64,000 nt of DNA, from the NCBI RefSeq assembly GCF_026712185.1, contig NZ_JAPPUX010000005.1, positions 236,262 through 300,261 on the forward strand, read 5' to 3'. The notes under the pieces are model-generated. The model saw nothing but the letters and a program-made list of their open reading frames with translations, was not told the DNA's origin and ran no database searches. The stretch is from Nocardioides pini (GTDB taxonomy: Bacteria; Actinomycetota; Actinomycetes; Propionibacteriales; Nocardioidaceae). Below are positions 36,366 through 44,741 of this stretch, in pieces; the stretch's first letter is position 1, and each line of letters starts with the position of its first letter. The translations under genes were made by a program, and so were the position numbers.

Positions 36366-37076
36366 GTGGTCGAGGCGCTCGGGTGGGGCGCGCTGGCCGC
36401 CAGCTCCCTGGTGGTCGGCGCGGTCCTCGCGCTCGTGCGCCCGTGGCCGCGCACGGTCGTCGGGCTGGTGCTCGGCTTCGGTGCCGGCGCGCTGATCGCG
36501 AGCGTCTCGTTCGAGCTGGCCGAGGAGGGCCTGCGGATCGGCAGCGGGTACGCCGTCGCCGCCGGCCTGGCGCTCGGCGGGCTGACCTACTTCGTCGCCG
36601 ACCGGCTCGTGGAGAGGTGGGGCGGACGCGGGGGCGGGTCGTCGGCGGGGGCACCCCTGGCCGTCGGGGCGTTCCTCGACGGCATCCCCGAGCAGGCCGT
36701 GCTCGGCATCGGGATCGCGTCGGGGGAGGGCGTCAGCGCCGCGCTGGTCGTCGCGATCTTCGCCTCCAACCTGCCCGAGGCGATCGGCTCGGCCGCCGAC
36801 ATGCGGTCCGCGGGCCGGTCCCGGCGCGCGGTCGTCCTCCTGTGGACCGTCGTCGCCGTGTGCTGCACCCTGGCGACCCTCGGCGGCACGGCGCTCGCCG
36901 ACACGGTGACCAGCGACGCGCAGGCGTTCGTCGACGGGTTCGCCGCGGGCGCGCTGCTCACGATGCTGATCGACTCGATGGTGCCCGAGGCGAAGGACAA
37001 GGCGAGGGACTGGGCCGGCCTGGCGACCGTCGCCGGCTTCGCCCTCGCCGCGGGGCTCTCGCTGCTCGGCGGCTGA
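36366..37076 (+). CDS. ZIP-like divalent metal transporter
   Basis: A 236-residue, eight-helix protein with the ZIP pattern in its TM4/TM5 metal sites: GAFLDGIPEQAVLGIGI and IFASNLPEAIGSAADM. The usual HN-P-E-G histidine is replaced by Asp, so metal preference may differ from classical zinc ZIPs. GTG 36366 starts 1 nt after the POT stop, so the two are almost certainly cotranscribed. Confidence 0.78.
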   Translation: MVEALGWGALAASSLVVGAVLALVRPWPRTVVGLVLGFGAGALIASVSFELAEEGLRIGSGYAVAAGLALGGLTYFVADRLVERWGGRGGGSSAGAPLAVGAFLDGIPEQAVLGIGIASGEGVSAALVVAIFASNLPEAIGSAADMRSAGRSRRAVVLLWTVVAVCCTLATLGGTALADTVTSDAQAFVDGFAAGALLTMLIDSMVPEAKDKARDWAGLATVAGFALAAGLSLLGG

Positions 37077-37123
37077 AAGCGGAGTCGGCCGCTGTCCGGT
37101 GACCCCGCGAGTCCGGGCAGGGG

Positions 37124-38164
37124 TCAGTAGCCGCCCTCGGGCGGGACCATCTCGCCGCGCACCCCGAGCAGCCGCACCGGCCGGTCGTCGTCGAGCGCGA
37201 GGTAGAGGTCGTGGGCCGTCCCCGCGATCACGTCCACGTCGTACGTCGCCTCGGGCAGCTTGCGGACCCGGGTGAAGGTGAAGAACGGCGCGAAGCGGAT
37301 CTTGAGGTGCACCCGCTGCACCGCGCGGCCCTCCTTGCGGACGTCGTCGACGACCCGCTCGGCCAGCTCGCGGAGCGCGGCGCGCACCTCGTCGTGGGTC
37401 AGCAGGTCGGCCTGGTAGGTCGTCTCGCGGCCGTGGGCGCGCGCCACCCAGGGGGTGTCGTCGGGCCGTGCGCGTCCGCCGCCGCGGCCGAGCCGCCCCA
37501 GGTGCGGGCCGTTGGTCGGCCCGAAGGCGTCGACGAGCGCCTCCTCCTCGGCAGCCGCGAGGTCGGCCACGGTGCGGATGCCGATGGTGTCGAGCCGCCG
37601 GGAGATCTTCGTGCCGACGCCCCACAGGGCGGTCGTCGGCCGCTCGCCCATGACCTCCATCCAGTTGTCGCGCGTGAGCCGGAAGACGCCCTGCGGCTTG
37701 CCGAAGTCGGTGGCGATCTTGGCCCGGACCAGCGTGTCGCCGATCCCGACCGAGCAGTGGAGCGCGGTCGCCTCGAGCACCGCCGCCTGCACCTGCCGGG
37801 CCGTGGCGACCGGGTCGTCGGTCTCGACGCCGACGAACGCCTCGTCCCACCCGAGCACCTCGACGACCGCGCCCGGGGTCGCCCGCAGCGTCTCCATCAC
37901 CCGCGCGGACGCCTCCTCGTAGACCGGGAAGTCGACCGGCAGGAACACCGCGTCGGGCGAGCGTCGCTTGGCCAGCTTGAGCGCCAGCCCGCTGCGGACG
38001 CCGTGCGCGCGGGCCTCGTAGGACGCCGTCGACACGACCGCCCGCTCGGTCGGGTCACCCCGCCCGCCGACCACCACGGGCAGCCCGACCAGCTCCGGGC
38101 GGCGCAGCAGCTCGACGGCGACGAGGAACTGGTCCATGTCGACGTGGAGCACCCAGTGCGGCAT
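37124..38164 (-). CDS. dinB: Y-family DNA polymerase IV
   Basis: A 346-residue translesion polymerase. The catalytic carboxylates are in HVDMDQFLVAVE and GWDEAFVGV. The steric-gate/palm and little-finger regions are complete (SVGIGDTLVRAKIATDFGKPQGV, ALWGVGTKISRRLDTIGI). It lacks a clear C-terminal beta-clamp-binding motif such as QxxLF, as in mycobacterial DinB2-like forms. It is cytoplasmic and error-prone. ATG 38164 has CAGAAT 6 nt upstream. Confidence 0.9.
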   Translation of the reverse strand: MPHWVLHVDMDQFLVAVELLRRPELVGLPVVVGGRGDPTERAVVSTASYEARAHGVRSGLALKLAKRRSPDAVFLPVDFPVYEEASARVMETLRATPGAVVEVLGWDEAFVGVETDDPVATARQVQAAVLEATALHCSVGIGDTLVRAKIATDFGKPQGVFRLTRDNWMEVMGERPTTALWGVGTKISRRLDTIGIRTVADLAAAEEEALVDAFGPTNGPHLGRLGRGGGRARPDDTPWVARAHGRETTYQADLLTHDEVRAALRELAERVVDDVRKEGRAVQRVHLKIRFAPFFTFTRVRKLPEATYDVDVIAGTAHDLYLALDDDRPVRLLGVRGEMVPPEGGY

Positions 38165-38242
38165 CCGCCCATTCTGGCCGCAGGCACCGACGGCGCGGCG
38201 GGACCGACGGAAAAGCGGGTGCGGTGCGGGGTGCCCGGCGCC

Positions 38243-38248
38243 TAACCT
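38243..38248 (+). promoter_or_regulatory. putative -10 element of the SPFH leader
   Basis: TAACCT in the GCGCCTAACCTCG context is the best -10 match in the gap. It implies a leader of about 320 nt before the SPFH gene. Confidence 0.35.
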
Positions 38249-38382
38249 CGTCCACGGCGAGATCAGCGGCGGGGCCGGAGTTCCGGGTCCCGTACCGCGC
38301 GTCGTACCTCGCCGCACTGCCCTCCACGGCACTGGCATCGGAGCTGTCCACTCCAGTGAGTTCGACTCTCACTTCCTCTCAC

Positions 38383-38485
38383 GGGTGGTGGCCGGTGACG
38401 GGTCGCGCCGTCGGGCCCTGAGGCGGAGCCGGTCAGCACGACGGCTCCGGTCCCCGCCCGTCGACGTGGTCACCGGCCACCACCC
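38383..38485. repeat. 17-bp perfect inverted repeat in the SPFH leader
   Basis: GGGTGGTGGCCGGTGAC (38383-38399) and its exact reverse complement (38469-38485) are separated by 69 nt that themselves fold into two short hairpins. Confidence 0.85.
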
Positions 38486-38489
38486 CAGG

Positions 38490-38538
38490 ACATCACCGAG
38501 CCGACATCACCGAGCCGACATCCCCGAGCCGACATCCC
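38490..38538 (+). repeat. 14-bp tandem repeats before the SPFH gene
   Basis: ACATCACCGAGCCG occurs twice exactly, then once with one change, then half a copy, ending about 25 nt before the AAGGAGG ribosome site. Confidence 0.8.
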
Positions 38539-38577
38539 ATCCATCCACCACCGCGCTCCGCGAAGGAGGTTTCGCCC

Positions 38578-39282
38578 ATGTCCCTTGATCTCATGACCCT
38601 CAAGCTCCTGCTCCTGCCCACCTGCACGGTGCAGCCCTGGGAGGCCCTCCTCGAGCGCCGCGACGGCGAGGCCACCGTCGTCCTCGGCCCCGGCCGGCAC
38701 GTCGTACGCCGGCGCGCCGAGCACCAGGTCGTCGACCTGCGCGAGCGGATCGACCTGGTCCCGGTGCAGGAGGTGCTCACCGCGGACGGCGTGACCGCCA
38801 AGGTGTCGGCCGTCTTCCGCTGGACGGTGGCCGACCCGGTCGCGTTCACCGAGCTCGTCCGCGACCCCGTCGGCGCGGTCTACCTCGCCGTCCAGCTCGG
38901 CCTGCGCGACGTGCTGGCCGAGCAGGAGGCCGAGGCCCTCGTCCGGGCGCCCCGGACCCGGCTCGCCGACGGCGTCCGCGACCGGGCGGCGTCCGCCGCG
39001 GCCGAGGTCGGCATCCGGCTCGTCGACGTCGTCGTCAAGGACGTCGTGCTGCCGGCCGACCTGCGGGCGGCGTACGCCGAGCTCGTCGTGGGCCGTCACC
39101 GCGCGCAGGCGCAGCTCGAGGCGGCGCGCGCCGAGACCGCGGCGCTCCGTTCGCTGGCCAACGGCGCCAAGCTCCTCGACGAGCACCCGTCGCTCGCGCA
39201 GCTGCGGCTGGTCCAGGCGCTGCCGCCCGGCTCGCGGGTCGAGCTGGTGCAGCCCGGGCGCCCGCCCGCGCGCGAGGACTGA
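38578..39282 (+). CDS. SPFH/band-7 (slipin-like) protein without membrane anchor
   Basis: A 234-residue protein with the stomatin/prohibitin-type SPFH domain: ALLERRDGEATVVLGPGRHVV, RERIDLVPVQEVLTADGVTAKVSAVFRW, and EVGIRLVDVVVKDVVLPADLR. A coiled-coil Ala/Arg/Glu helix follows. Unlike slipins it lacks a clear N-terminal transmembrane hairpin, so membrane attachment must be peripheral or through partners. AAGGAGG lies 8 nt before the ATG. No NfeD partner gene is adjacent. A strong terminator hairpin follows. Confidence 0.83.
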   Translation: MSLDLMTLKLLLLPTCTVQPWEALLERRDGEATVVLGPGRHVVRRRAEHQVVDLRERIDLVPVQEVLTADGVTAKVSAVFRWTVADPVAFTELVRDPVGAVYLAVQLGLRDVLAEQEAEALVRAPRTRLADGVRDRAASAAAEVGIRLVDVVVKDVVLPADLRAAYAELVVGRHRAQAQLEAARAETAALRSLANGAKLLDEHPSLAQLRLVQALPPGSRVELVQPGRPPARED

Positions 39283-39288
39283 CGCCCG

Positions 39289-39320
39289 CCGCCCGCAGGG
39301 GTCGCCACCCCTGCGGGCGG
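39289..39320 (+). terminator. strong hairpin after the SPFH gene
   Basis: A perfect 13-bp stem, CCGCCCGCAGGGG / CCCCTGCGGGCGG, with a 6-nt loop begins 6 nt after the stop. Confidence 0.65.
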
Positions 39321-39342
39321 ACCACGACGTACGCCCGCGGCG

Positions 39343-39348
39343 TACGGT
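39343..39348 (+). promoter_or_regulatory. -10 element, leaderless small acidic protein gene
   Basis: TACGGT lies 7 nt before ATG 39356. Confidence 0.5.
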
Positions 39349-39355
39349 CGAGGGC

Positions 39356-39601
39356 ATGACGAGCGACGAGCACGCGGAGCCCGACCCCTACGCCGAGCAC
39401 CCCGAGGAGTCGGTGTTCCCCGGGGCGGGCGAACGGGTCAGCGACGCCGACCGGCAGCGCGCGCTGGACGCCGAGCCCGAGGGCAACGCCACGGTCGGCG
39501 ACACGGTGGACACCGACGACCTCGACTCACGCGCCCACGAGTCGGGCGCCGGGGCGGAGGAGTTCTCCGAGCAGGTCGACGGCGGTCACCGGGTCGACTG
39601 A
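39356..39601 (+). CDS. small acidic hydrophilic protein of unknown function
   Basis: An 81-residue, strongly acidic (Asp/Glu-rich) protein without hydrophobic segments, probably largely disordered. It resembles conserved small acidic actinobacterial proteins, but I cannot name a family. The leaderless spacing supports the start. Confidence 0.6.
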   Translation: MTSDEHAEPDPYAEHPEESVFPGAGERVSDADRQRALDAEPEGNATVGDTVDTDDLDSRAHESGAGAEEFSEQVDGGHRVD

Positions 39602-39608
39602 CGCACGG

Positions 39609-40820
39609 TCAGCCGAGGGCCTCCGCCAACCCGTCGAGCAGCCGGTCCACGTCGGCGTCGTCGTTGTAGGCGGCCAGCCCGATTCTCAAGCCCGAGTCGA
39701 CGGAGAGACCGAGCGCGCGGAAGGTCTCGTGCGCGTAGAACGTCCCGGCCGGCACGAGCACGTCGCGCTTGGCGAGGTGCTCGAAGACGTCCACCGGCGA
39801 GCGGTCGCGCAGGGTCAGGAAGAGCGTCGAGGTCCGGTCGGCCGCACGCGAGTGGAGCGTGACGCGGTCGCCGAGCGCCGCGAGCCCCTCCTCGATGCGC
39901 GTCCGGAGCCGCAGCTCGTGCTCGGCGATCCGCGCAGCCGCCGAGACCAGCCGCTCGCGCCTCGTGGTGCCCGACCCGAGGGACGCGATCAGGTCGATGG
40001 CCGCGGTGACGCCGGCCATCAGCTCGTACGGCAGCGTGCCGAGCTCGAAGCGCTCCGGCACCACGTCGGTCGACGGCAGCAGCTTGTCGGGCCGCAGGGT
40101 CTCGAGCAGGGCGGGGTCGGCGACCAGCGAGCCGCAGTGGGGGCCGAAGAACTTGTAGGCCGAGAGCACCAGGAAGTCGGCACCCATGGCCGTGAGGTCG
40201 GGCGCGGCGTGCGCGGTGTGGTGGACCGCGTCGACGTGGACGAGCGCGCCGACCTCGTGCGCCCGCGCCGCGACGGTCGCGACCGGGGGCCGCGTGCCGA
40301 GCAGGTTGGAGGCGGCGGTGAGCGCCACGAGGCGGGTCCGCGAGGTGATCTCCCCGAGCGAGGACAGGTCGAGCTCACCGGTCGCCGGGTCGAGCCGCAG
40401 CCACCGCACGGTGACGCCGGCGCGCTCGGCGGCCTGGATCCAGGGGCGCACGTTGGAGTCGTGGTCGAGCTCGCAGAGGACGATCTCGTCGCCGGGCGCC
40501 CACCTGCGCGCCAGCGTGCGGGAGACGTCGTACGTCAGTGCGGTGGCGCTGCGGCCGTGGACCACGCCGCCCGGGTCGCCGCCCACGAGGTCGGCGACGG
40601 CGGAGCGGTAGCCGGCGACCGCGTCCTCGGCGTTGCGCTGGCTGACCAGGGCGGAGCCGCGCTGGGACAGCGGACCCGTCAGCGTCCGGGCGATCGCGTC
40701 ACCGACGACGCGCGGGGTCTGGGTCCCGCCCGGGTTGTCGAAGTGGGCGATGCCGGAGTCGAGCGAGGGGAACCCGGCACGGAAGGCGGTGACGTCGAAG
40801 GCGGACACCCCCGCACTCAA
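39609..40820 (-). CDS. cysteine-desulfurase-like class V aminotransferase
   Basis: A 403-residue PLP enzyme. Residues 28-36 are DNPGGTQTP, the PLP Asp is near 197 and His near 200 (HVDAVHHTAH), and the Schiff-base Lys is 223 (SAYKFFGPH). The pattern matches the TIGR01976 cysteine-desulfurase-like subfamily rather than SufS/IscS; no mobile active-site Cys loop is obvious. It starts 8 nt after the M14 gene. TTG 40820 is used; GTG 40808 would give 399 residues and is a real alternative. Confidence 0.83.
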   Translation of the reverse strand: MSAGVSAFDVTAFRAGFPSLDSGIAHFDNPGGTQTPRVVGDAIARTLTGPLSQRGSALVSQRNAEDAVAGYRSAVADLVGGDPGGVVHGRSATALTYDVSRTLARRWAPGDEIVLCELDHDSNVRPWIQAAERAGVTVRWLRLDPATGELDLSSLGEITSRTRLVALTAASNLLGTRPPVATVAARAHEVGALVHVDAVHHTAHAAPDLTAMGADFLVLSAYKFFGPHCGSLVADPALLETLRPDKLLPSTDVVPERFELGTLPYELMAGVTAAIDLIASLGSGTTRRERLVSAAARIAEHELRLRTRIEEGLAALGDRVTLHSRAADRTSTLFLTLRDRSPVDVFEHLAKRDVLVPAGTFYAHETFRALGLSVDSGLRIGLAAYNDDADVDRLLDGLAEALG

Positions 40821-40828
40821 CCAGACGC

Positions 40829-41776
40829 TCAGCTCGCGATGTGCACCACGGCGTCACCGGAGTTGACCAGCGGGGCCTCGGTGCGGCCGATCACGATGCC
40901 GTCGCGGTTGGAGTAGACGGCGCGCAGCGTCTTGCCGAACGAGTCGAAGAGGGTGCCGAGCCGCTCGCCGTCGCTGACCTTCTGGCCGAGGTGGGCGTCG
41001 AGGTGCAGGATGCCCGTCCGGCGGGCGCGGACCCATCCGCTGGAGCGGCACTCCAGGCTCGGCTCGACCGGGGCCTCGTCGACGGGATCGGTCATGCCGA
41101 GCGCCGCCAGCACGCGGCGTACGCCGACCACGCCAGCCTCGACGGCGTACGTGTCGAAGCGCAGCGGCTCGCCCGCCTCGTAGAGCAGCACCTTCGCGCC
41201 GTGCTCGCCGGCGGCGTGGCGCAGCGACCCGTCGCGGATGCGGGCGTGCAGCATCACCGGCGCGCCGAAGGCCGCGGCCAGCTCGCGCGTGCGGGGGTCG
41301 TCGAGGTCGGCGCGCACCTGCGGCAGGTTGCTGCGGCGGTCGGATCCGGTGTGCAGGTCGATGCCGACCTCGCAGCCGGCGACGATCTCGCGCATGAAGA
41401 GGTGGGCGATCCGGCTGGCGAGCGACCCGCGCGCCGAGCCCGGGAAGGAACGGTTGAGGTCGCGGCGGTCGGGGAGGTAGCGGTCGCCGTTCATGAAGCC
41501 GAGGACGTTGACGATCGGCACCGCGACGAGGGTGCCGCGGAACGTCTTGGGGTCGAGGCCGGCCATCACCTGGCGCACCACCTCGACACCGGCCACCTCG
41601 TCGCCGTGGATCGCGGCGTCGATCCAGATCCGCGGGCCGTCCTCGCGCCCGTGGACCACCCGCACCGGCAGCGTCACGTCGGCGCCGGTGACCAGACGGG
41701 TGATCGGCAGCTCGAGGGCCCGCACCGAGCCGGAGCGGATCCGCACGCCGCCGATGGCGAACGACTCGCGGGGCAC
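40829..41776 (-). CDS. M14-family succinylglutamate desuccinylase/aspartoacylase-like enzyme
   Basis: A 315-residue zinc deacylase. The metal site is His57 and Glu60 (AAIHGDEVAG) with His142 (GIDLHTGSDRR). RDLNRSFPG at 105-113 supplies substrate-carboxylate binding residues, as in AstE/AspA enzymes. It would release an acyl group from an N-acyl amino acid. GTG 41776 is the start. It is directly upstream of the PLP enzyme, so they may act in one amino-acid salvage route, inferred from the operon. Confidence 0.85.
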   Translation of the reverse strand: MPRESFAIGGVRIRSGSVRALELPITRLVTGADVTLPVRVVHGREDGPRIWIDAAIHGDEVAGVEVVRQVMAGLDPKTFRGTLVAVPIVNVLGFMNGDRYLPDRRDLNRSFPGSARGSLASRIAHLFMREIVAGCEVGIDLHTGSDRRSNLPQVRADLDDPRTRELAAAFGAPVMLHARIRDGSLRHAAGEHGAKVLLYEAGEPLRFDTYAVEAGVVGVRRVLAALGMTDPVDEAPVEPSLECRSSGWVRARRTGILHLDAHLGQKVSDGERLGTLFDSFGKTLRAVYSNRDGIVIGRTEAPLVNSGDAVVHIAS

Positions 41777-41905
41777 TAGGCCTCGCTCACGGGTGTCGCG
41801 GCACGTGGGGTCACGACCGTCAGGGTAGTGCGGATGCCGGACGACGCAGGCTCGCCCCGGCCGCCTCACGGGGGGAGGAGGGGCCGGGGCGAGCGGATCG
41901 GGTCG

Positions 41906-42391
41906 TCAGCTGCTCAGCGAGGTGGTGTCGCTGTCGGACCCGTCGGTGCCGCTGTCGGTGTCGGGCTGGCCGTCGCCGTCGAAGTCCGGAGCCTGGTCGG
42001 TCGTGCCGCCCTGGCCCTGCGTCAGGTCACCGGGAGGGCCTCCCGGCTGGCCGCCCATCTCGCCGCCCATCTCGCCGCCGGGCACCTGGCCGTCGCCGTC
42101 CAGGTCGCCCATCGGGCCGCGGCCGTCACCGCGCTCGCCCCAGCCGGGGCCGGTCCGGGTCGTGGCGGTGTCGGTCGCGCCGTCGTCGCCGACGGCGTAG
42201 CCCACCCCGAAGCCGGCGCCGCCGACCGCGAGGCCCGCCACGACCGCGCCCGCGGCGACCGCGCGGCGGCCCGAGGGGAGTCGGCGGGGGAGGCGGTCGC
42301 GCCAGGTGCGCCGGGCGGGGGTCGTGGCGTCGTACGCCGGTGCGGTCGCGTCGCCGGTGGCGGGCGGGGTGGGCAGGGAGCTCTCGGTCAT
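41906..42391 (-). CDS. single-pass membrane protein with extracellular Ca-type DxDxDG motifs
   Basis: A 161-residue protein with a cytoplasmic Arg-rich start and one helix (AAGAVVAGLAVGGAGFGVGYAV). The exported Gly/Asp-rich tail holds two calcium-loop-like motifs, DLDGDGQV and DFDGDGQPDTDSG, and a GGEMGGEMGGQPGG stretch. GAAGG precedes the ATG. It lies 44 bp downstream of a carbohydrate-binding lipoprotein on the same strand; both carry Met/Gly-rich (G)GQMG/GEMG pieces. Confidence 0.65.
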   Translation of the reverse strand: MTESSLPTPPATGDATAPAYDATTPARRTWRDRLPRRLPSGRRAVAAGAVVAGLAVGGAGFGVGYAVGDDGATDTATTRTGPGWGERGDGRGPMGDLDGDGQVPGGEMGGEMGGQPGGPPGDLTQGQGGTTDQAPDFDGDGQPDTDSGTDGSDSDTTSLSS

Positions 42392-42435
42392 GTGCGTGTC
42401 CTTCGTGAGGGGGTTGGAGGGTCGGGAGGCGGGCG

Positions 42436-43950
42436 TCAGCCCATGGGTCCGCCGGGCGCGCCCATCTGGCCTCCAGCGGGCGCATCGCCCGCGGTGACGG
42501 TGGTCGCGGTGCCGTCGACGGTGACGGTGTAGGTCTCGCCCTGGCTGATGTCGGCGGAGGAGAGGACGACGGAGGCGAAGTCCTTCCGGGGCGTGCAGGT
42601 CGCCACCTCGGCGCCGTCGGCGTCGGTCACGACGACCTCCGACCCGGCCGCGGCGGTGGTGTCGAGGGCGGTGGCGATCCAGCCCTGGGCGGAGTCGGTC
42701 GACGGGGCGACCATCATCCCGGCGCTGCCGGTGGCGAGCAGGGTGCCGCCGCTGACGTCGAAGGTGCCGTTGACGTCGAGCGCGCCGTTGCCGTCGGTGG
42801 TCGGGCCGTAGACGGTGATCTCGCCGCCGGTGATGGTGGCGTTGCCGTTGGAGTCGAGGCCGTCGCCGCTGGCCCACACCTCGAGCGTGCCCCCGTTGAC
42901 GTACAGGGCGACCGAGTCGTCCGCCGCCATGTCGCCGCCCGTCTGCCCGGGCTGGCCGTCGGTCGAGGCGCTGTCGTCGGAGGAGGCGGCGTTGACGCCG
43001 TCGTCGGCGGAGTGGAGCTCGACGTCGCCGTCGTCGATGACGACGAGGGATCCCTCGAGCGCCTCCTCGGAGCCGGCCACGTCGACCGTGCCGCCGCTGA
43101 TGAGCACCTGCACGCCCTTGATGCCGTCGTCCTGCGAGGTGACGGTGAGATCGCCGCCCTCGATGAGCACGAAGCCGGCGCCGGCGTCCTCGGTGTTGTC
43201 GGACCTGAAGGTGTCGCCGGTGGCGTCGACGGTGACGGTGCCGTCGGTGAGGACGAGGTAGTCCTTGCCGACGATGCCGTCGTCGACCGACGTGACGTCG
43301 ATGGTGCCGCCGCTGATGACCACGCCGTCCTTGCCGACGATGCCGTTGTTGCTGTTGCCGGTGACCGTCAGCGACCCGGTGCCGCCGATGGTCAGGTCGG
43401 CCGTGGAGTAGAGGGTCCCGGTGGGCGCGTCCTCCGACGTGTCGTCGTACGTCGCCGCGTCGGTGAGGGCGTTGGTGCTGCCGTCGGCGAGGACGACCAC
43501 GACCGACTCCGCGTCGACGACGTCGATCGCCGCGGTGGTCTCGGAGGTGATCGTCGCGTCGTCGAGCACGAGGCGTACGACGCCCTCGCCGGCGCTGTCG
43601 ACGACCACCTGCCCGGTGAGCTCACCGCTCAGGACGTACGTGCCCGCGGCCGAGACGGTGACGGTGCCGTCCGCGACGGTGACGGCGTCACTGTCGGAGC
43701 CGGCGGTCGTGCCGGACAGGGTGACGGCAGTCGCGTCGGCCTCGTCGTAGTCGGTGTCGCCGGTCTCGACCGTGACGTCCTCGTCGAGCACGTCCTCGAC
43801 GGTCGTGCCCCAGACGGTGGACGCGGTCGAGGCGGGCGTGCTGCCCGAGGTCGACGAGCCGGACGTGCCGGCCACGGACGCGCCGCACCCCGCGAGGAGG
43901 ACGGCGGCCAGGGTCCCGGCGACGGCCTGGCGGACGGGGAGCAGTCGCAT
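42436..43950 (-). CDS. Cthe_2159-like carbohydrate-binding lipoprotein
   Basis: A 504-residue lipoprotein with a LLAGC lipobox near residue 22. Most of the protein is repeated beta-strand rungs (SGGTIDVTSVDDGIVGKDYLVLTDGTVTV split over rungs, GGDLTVTSQDDGIKG, ISGGTVDVAGSEEALEG). These are typical of the DUF4353 carbohydrate-binding beta-helix family. Such proteins bind acidic polysaccharides with Ca2+. The C-terminus ends in a GGQMGAPGGPMG tail. It is surface-exposed and probably adhesion- or polysaccharide-related. Confidence 0.85.
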   Translation of the reverse strand: MRLLPVRQAVAGTLAAVLLAGCGASVAGTSGSSTSGSTPASTASTVWGTTVEDVLDEDVTVETGDTDYDEADATAVTLSGTTAGSDSDAVTVADGTVTVSAAGTYVLSGELTGQVVVDSAGEGVVRLVLDDATITSETTAAIDVVDAESVVVVLADGSTNALTDAATYDDTSEDAPTGTLYSTADLTIGGTGSLTVTGNSNNGIVGKDGVVISGGTIDVTSVDDGIVGKDYLVLTDGTVTVDATGDTFRSDNTEDAGAGFVLIEGGDLTVTSQDDGIKGVQVLISGGTVDVAGSEEALEGSLVVIDDGDVELHSADDGVNAASSDDSASTDGQPGQTGGDMAADDSVALYVNGGTLEVWASGDGLDSNGNATITGGEITVYGPTTDGNGALDVNGTFDVSGGTLLATGSAGMMVAPSTDSAQGWIATALDTTAAAGSEVVVTDADGAEVATCTPRKDFASVVLSSADISQGETYTVTVDGTATTVTAGDAPAGGQMGAPGGPMG

Positions 43951-44090
43951 GGAGGTGCGGCCTTTCGGTCGGTGGTGCCGCGCTCAGCGGCTCGTGGCGT
44001 CGATGCTCGACGCCCCACCTGTCGGGGCCGTGGGCTGACCTTGTGCGTCCCCTGTGAACGCAGGGCGGGCCCGCGCCGGGGGCGACCTCC

Positions 44091-44741
44091 TCAGCCGGGC
44101 TCCTGTCCCAGCCCTGCTCGGCGCGCGCGGGTGATCGCCTCCGAGCGGTCGGCGACGCCGAGCTTGCCGAGCAGGGCGGAGACGTGGTTGCGCACCGTCT
44201 TCTCGGAGAGGAACAGCTCGCGCGCGACCCGCCGGTTGTCGTAACCGCGGGCGACGAGGTCAAGCACCTCGCGCTCGCGCTGGCTGAGCTGGGGGAACAT
44301 CTCCCGGCCGGGCTGCGCCGCGAGACCGTCGAAGTAGGTGCCGAGCCGGGCCGCGACCGTCGGACTGAAGACGGCCCCGCCTGCGGCCACGGTCGTCACG
44401 GCCTGGAGGAGGTCGGCGCGGCCGGCTCCCTTGACGACGTAGCCCCGTGCGCCCGCCCGCATCGCCGCGACCACCGCGTCGTCGTCGGCCGACATGGTGA
44501 TCACCAGGACGCCGGTCCCGGGCGCGGCGGCGAGGATCTCCCGCGTCGCGTCGATGCCGGACCCGTCGGGCAGGTTGAGGTCCATCAGCACCACGTCGGG
44601 CCGCAGGCTCGCGGCCTGCTCGACGGCGCCGCGCCGGTCGTGCGCCTCCCCCACGACCTCGATGTCAGGTCTGCCGGACAGCGCGGCGCGGACGCCGTCG
44701 AGGAAGAGGGGGTGGTCGTCGACGAGCAGGACGGTGGTCAT
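44091..44741 (-). CDS. NarL/FixJ-family response regulator
   Basis: A 216-residue two-component regulator. The receiver phospho-acceptor is Asp54 (VVLMDLNLPDG), with acidic DD at 8-9 and Lys104. The LuxR-type HTH spans about residues 150-210 (LSQREREVLDLVARGYDNRRVARELFLSEKTVRNHVSALL split over the helices). The start overlaps the kinase stop (ATGA), so it is translationally coupled to it. Confidence 0.95.
   Translation of the reverse strand: MTTVLLVDDHPLFLDGVRAALSGRPDIEVVGEAHDRRGAVEQAASLRPDVVLMDLNLPDGSGIDATREILAAAPGTGVLVITMSADDDAVVAAMRAGARGYVVKGAGRADLLQAVTTVAAGGAVFSPTVAARLGTYFDGLAAQPGREMFPQLSQREREVLDLVARGYDNRRVARELFLSEKTVRNHVSALLGKLGVADRSEAITRARRAGLGQEPG

Larger units (their letters stand above)
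38254..38577 (+). other. long structured 5' leader of the SPFH gene (candidate regulatory RNA)
   Basis: This 324-nt gene-free stretch has several folded elements in order. A T-arm-like hairpin lies at 38356-38372 (GTGAG, loop TTCGACT, CTCAC). A perfect 17-bp inverted repeat (38383-38399 with 38469-38485) encloses GACGG/CCGTC and GGAGCCG/CGGCTCC hairpins. Three 14-bp tandem repeats precede a good ribosome site. I recognise no known riboswitch class. A full tRNA cannot be folded around the T-arm. Confidence 0.45.

Noticed and set aside
38310..38380. A tRNA gene ending at the TTCGACT T-arm
   Set aside because: The T-arm is perfect, but no acceptor strand complementary to TTCCTCT is found at the right distance. 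The possible anticodon arm would leave no variable loop, and no D-arm is visible.
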